Positions 60,690 to 64,000 of a stretch of DNA of 64,000 bases are shown here, one piece after another. The DNA is from Valencia hispanica. Lineage: Eukaryota; Chordata; Actinopteri; Cyprinodontiformes; Valenciidae. Both the position numbers and the translations under genes were made by a program. The DNA lies in the NCBI GenBank assembly GCA_963556495.2, contig OY747702.1, positions 27,318,403 through 27,382,402 of the forward strand, in the 5' to 3' direction. Each line of letters opens with the position of its first letter. Position 1 is the first letter of the stretch. The notes under the pieces were generated by a model. That model did no database searches, was not told the origin of the DNA, and saw only the letters and a program-made list of their open reading frames with translations.

Positions 60690-61560
60690 CGCTGTTATTT
60701 GCATAACAGCAGTGTGAATGCTGTATTGCTGAATTTATTGGCCTTAAATCCAATTAAAATAGTTGAAAATGGTTTAAATAGTTCAAACAACATCAGCTGA
60801 AGAAAATATGTTGAAGGTTGGACTGTAATGTGTGTAAGGTTGTTGAAACTGCTGAATATACCTGAAAATGGCTGAAAATAGGCTTAAATGGCTGAATGTA
60901 GATAAAAATGGCTGAATATCTTTGAAGATGGCTTAAGTCAGTTTGTGAAAGGCTCAGCTGAAGGAAATGCGTTGAAAGTTGAACTGTAATGTGCTAGTTG
61001 AAGAGAGCAGACAACGGCTGAAAAACTTTTGCTTAAGCATCAGCAGAAGTCACTGTAAAGCTGAAGTCAATAACAGAAGGATTTAAAATTAAAGTTGATG
61101 TAGTAATATCCTGAAATCATGGTAAATTTGAGAAAAACAGCTGAATTGGCAGCTGAAAAACAGTCCATCATCTGGCTGAACAGCACTGGCAGAAGAAGAG
61201 CAACGGTCAACTGTAATGAAGAATGGATTCATTGATATGTGAAGAATCGGCAAAAGACTAAAGATGAGACAAGGTTAAAGATGGCAGTAAAGAGGCTTAA
61301 GATGGTTGAAAACATGCTTAAGATTGGTTAAACAAGGCTTAAGAAAGAAATGCTTAATCTATTCGCCTGAAATGCGCTTGAGATAGTTGGAAATTGTTAA
61401 AATAGTTGAAAATGCCTGACATCTCCTTGTTGAAGCCCAGCTGAAGGAATTATGTTGAAACTTGAACTGTATAATGTGCTTAAGATAGTTTAAGATGGCT
61501 AAAGATAGCTTAAGACTGCTGAGAATAGCTAAAGGTGGCTTAAGATAGTTGAAATGGCTG
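60690..61560. repeat. Degenerate GCTGAA/GCTTAA-rich repetitive DNA
   Basis: Short phrases such as 'ggctgaaaat', 'ggctgaatat', 'ggcttaagat' and 'gttgaaatgg' recur dozens of times at irregular spacing. Two longer echoes, 'gctgaaggaa..tgttgaaa.ttgaactgtaat', occur near 60957 and 61440. There is no fixed period and no coding frame. It looks like an old expanded simple-sequence region. Confidence 0.7.
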
Positions 61561-61574
61561 CTTGGTGGTCACAT

Positions 61575-62145
61575 TGGTTTATTGAACATATTGGTTAACA
61601 ATAACAACCCATTCAGTTTGTTAAAATCAACCCAAAAACCAAATGATAGCTAAAATTAGCTAAAATGCTAATATTAGCTAAAATGCTATGGTTAGGTAAA
61701 ATACCACAGATAGCATGTTGGCAAACATTAACATGTTGGTTAACTGTATCTCAATACATTCAGTATGTTAACTTTAGCTAGTAAGTCGGAATTAGCTAAA
61801 ACGATAATGTTAGCTAAAATGCTAATGTTAGCTAAAATACCACAGATAGCATGTTGGCAAACACCAACATGTTGGTTAACAGTAACTCAATCCATTCAGT
61901 ATATTAAAATCAACCTAAAAACCAAATGATAGCTAAAATTAGCTAAAATGCTAATGTTAGCTAAAATGCCACAGATAGCATGTTTGCAAACACTAACATG
62001 TTTGTTAACTGTATCTCAATCCATTCAGAATGTTAACTTTAGCTATTAAGTCGAAATTAGCTAAAATGCTAATGTTAGCTTAAATGCTAGTGTTAGTATA
62101 ATGGATAACAATAGCAAGTTAGCTAACAATATCTTACTCCATTTA
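61575..62145. repeat. ~133-bp tandem array with alternating A/B monomers
   Basis: Units share 'ccacagatagcatgttggca' (starts 61704, 61840 and about 61969), then 'aacatgttggttaac' and 'ctcaatccattcag'. They alternate between a version continuing 'aaccaaatgatagctaaaat' and one continuing 'tttagctagtaagtcggaat'. About four units, partial at both ends. 'gctaaaatgctaatgttagc' runs inside the units are partly palindromic. Confidence 0.85.
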
Positions 62146-62179
62146 TAATGCCTACGATTGTCTAAACATATATGTCTGT

Positions 62180-63740
62180 GTAACTGCCATTTAAAAGTAA
62201 TCACTGTTTTCCAGGTGTTGGAACAGTAAAATGGCCGCTTTTGCCTGCCTAGTACCTATGAGACTGTATTGATCATCATATTTTCCAGAGTAATCAAAAG
62301 TCCTGCTGAACGTATTTGTATTAAATGTACAAGTTGTTTGAGATGTCTTACGACAACCCTGAAACATCAGTTTTACAGTGGAGGCCATATTGTATAGCAA
62401 TTCCTTTGTTACCACAAGAGGGAGCTCCACCTAAAGCCATGAAAAGGCCTGCCATTTTTCGACCAATCACAGGCCGGCATTCACTGGTGGAGACAGCCAG
62501 AGTGCTGCACCTCACTTACTGTATGTCTCCTAATTTCTCAGCCGTTTTAACAGGTAACGCAGCTTCCGAACTACTCTTAATAACTTAAGAACCGTAAGGC
62601 GTATCGATTTCACCAATGTACCGTTTTTATCGGAACAGATAGGGGAACGCTCTCAAACCACTCAATTTGTTGAAAATATAATATTACAGCCGTAAAATGA
62701 TGTCGAATATGTTGGTAAATTTGATGGAAACATTAATCTGTCCTTCCTTGGTCCCGAACTACATCCTCTTACTCGGAAACTATAAGGCCTATCGAAATTA
62801 TTATTTCACTGTGAGTATCAGCAGGCTTTGATGAAGAATCATGGTTCGTTTCATGTGTGTACCTCAATCTGTCTAGGAGCAGTGATTTTGTAAAAATGAG
62901 CAGGAGAAACAGTAACAGGTATCAAAAAAATTGTTGAATCATGACCGTCAGGAAGGTCTGAAGTTATATTGGCACAAGGCTCATGTTTCTACGTCGCATC
63001 GTTTATGAGATATGACTTTACGAATATGAGTCAGAATCCAGCTGTCCTCTGAATTTTTGCTCATTCCCAATGCATTCCAATGGTCCCTCCTGGGTGCGGC
63101 CACTTTGCTTTGGGTCGATTTGCCAAAATACTGTAACTGTCACATAAATTGTGGTGACATTTCTTGAATGAAAAATTGAAAACCTACATTTTGATATATA
63201 TGTGCAGAAAGAGTGAAATATGAGCGAGTGAGCGGAAGTTGTTCGTGGAAAATCAGGAAAGTGGAAAAGTGTAATTCTGCTAGAGTGGGCCACTCTAGCT
63301 TAGCTGCCATGCACCCATAGAAATGCATGTATTTTCAGAAATCTGATCATTTTGGGACCAGAAACTTGAGGAAGGATTTTATGAAAACTGTACAAGTTAG
63401 GAAGAAGCTGAGACATACAGTAATAGCTGAAGAGTATGACTACATTTTAAGATTTGAATGGTGTTTCTAAGTGAAAGTATGTGGAAGTAGTTAGTTTTGC
63501 AAAACAGGCGAAATTTAGCTGAATTTTTGAGGTTTTCCATTCATTTCAATGGGACCAAAAAAAGCATAAAAAGTTGAATATTATATAAAGTATGAAGGTT
63601 ATGAATACCAAAAGATATAGCCGGAAAGAGCAGAATAAGCTGAATAATTGAAAAGTTGAATGGTTAAAATAGCACAAAGTATGCAGAAGTAGTTAAAGTT
63701 CAAAAAACGTATGGAAGCAACCAGAAGAAGGTAAGAGGAT
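62180..63740. other. Unclassified repeat-like intronic DNA
   Basis: Contains phrases common in fish interspersed repeats, such as 'ccattcatttcaatgggacc' near 63538 and 'ccaatgcattccaatggtcc' near 63067. No coding frame or paired termini were identified. It ends just before the twin hairpins and may be the body of the same element. Confidence 0.4.
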
Positions 63741-63747
63741 CTCAAGA

Positions 63748-63824
63748 GTGTGAATGCCTACAGCATTCACACTAATAAAGAGAAACAGGAAAACTATTGT
63801 GTGAATGCTTAACAGCGTTCACAC
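63748..63824. repeat. Twin hairpins with shared 10-bp arms
   Basis: Two palindromes, 63748-63772 and 63799-63824, each use the arm 'gtgtgaatgc' paired with its reverse complement; the second has one mismatch. Their loops are 5-6 nt and 26 nt separates them. They are not followed by T runs like bacterial terminators; they are more like terminal structures of a DNA transposon. Confidence 0.85.
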
Positions 63825-63884
63825 AATTAATTTTAAAAGCTCTCTGTATATTATTATGGAAGATTTCTTCACAGCCTTGTAATA

Positions 63885-64000
63885 CAGGTATTCACACCCC
63901 TCTAACTGTTTCACATTTTATCATGTGAAGTTTTATATGATGGACTAACATAAAGTAATGCCTAACTGTGAAATGAAAGAAAATTAAAATAATTATCGAT
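63885..64000 (+). mobile_element. Tc1-like transposon end, cut by the window edge
   Basis: 'tacaggtattcacacccctc' is followed by 'tttcacattttatcatgtga' and 'gatggactaacataaagtaa', the inverted-repeat layout also seen at 19375 and 30150. The rest lies outside the window. Confidence 0.65.

Larger units (their letters stand above)
60268..64000 (+). other. Intron, incomplete, mostly repeats
   Basis: It starts with GTGAGA and continues past the window. It contains a SINE, low-complexity and tandem repeats, an unclassified repeat-like block at 62180-63740 and a Tc1 end. No further sh3rf2 exon was recognised. Confidence 0.7.

Noticed and set aside
61575..62145. Regularly spaced repeats, considered as a CRISPR-like array
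   Set aside because: Units are long, alternating and without unique spacers, there are no cas genes, and the host is a vertebrate.

Overview
The window looks like nuclear genomic DNA of a teleost fish. The only convincing protein-coding gene is split into small exons with canonical GT/AG borders. Almost everything else is AT-rich non-coding DNA with fish-type transposon debris: many Tc1-like elements, tRNA-derived SINEs, an L2/CR1-type LINE, a hAT fragment and a Ty1/copia-type retroelement remnant. The repeat flavour suggests a percomorph, perhaps a killifish or livebearer relative, but the sequence does not prove this.

The gene is an SH3RF (POSH) family RING/SH3 protein on the + strand, best matched to sh3rf2. 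Its promoter and 5' UTR lie in a CpG-rich patch near 26520-26713. The coding exons seen are 26999-27403 (RING finger), 31969-32259 (decayed first SH3 plus the first half of SH3-2), 35730-35825 (second half of SH3-2), 36742-37104 (Ser/Arg-rich linker), 59841-59962 (linker) and 60097-60267 (SH3-3). All junction phases agree and give about 482 codons. The C-terminal exon or exons must lie beyond base 64000. The product should be a RING-type E3 ubiquitin ligase and scaffold of the kind that acts on JNK-pathway and PAK/PP1 partners.

Layout. Bases 1-26450 hold no gene that I can support, only a microsatellite or two, three SINEs, one deleted Tc1 element inside an LTR-like remnant (about 5870-8300) and several older Tc1 relics. 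Bases 26500-37104 carry the 5' half of the gene; the first coding intron holds a Tc1 relic and a 73-bp tandem duplication. The 22.7-kb intron 37105-59840 is a transposon graveyard with nested insertions: a full-length Tc1 element (44264-45828), a copia-type fragment interrupted by a LINE (48530-51425), a MITE-like element with a hAT fragment inserted between 8-bp target duplications (51620-54232), and a second Tc1 element (55927-59319) split by another copy of that hAT sequence and a SINE. Bases 60268-64000 are intron made of a SINE, repetitive low-complexity DNA, a dimeric ~133-bp tandem array, twin hairpins and the end of another Tc1 relic.

The most interesting biology is in the gene: the first SH3 domain keeps its family spacing but has lost its hallmark residues, a (CT)n microsatellite forms the splice acceptor directly before the start codon, and a weak splice donor sits in the middle of SH3-2. 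I found no evidence of a wholly new multi-gene system.
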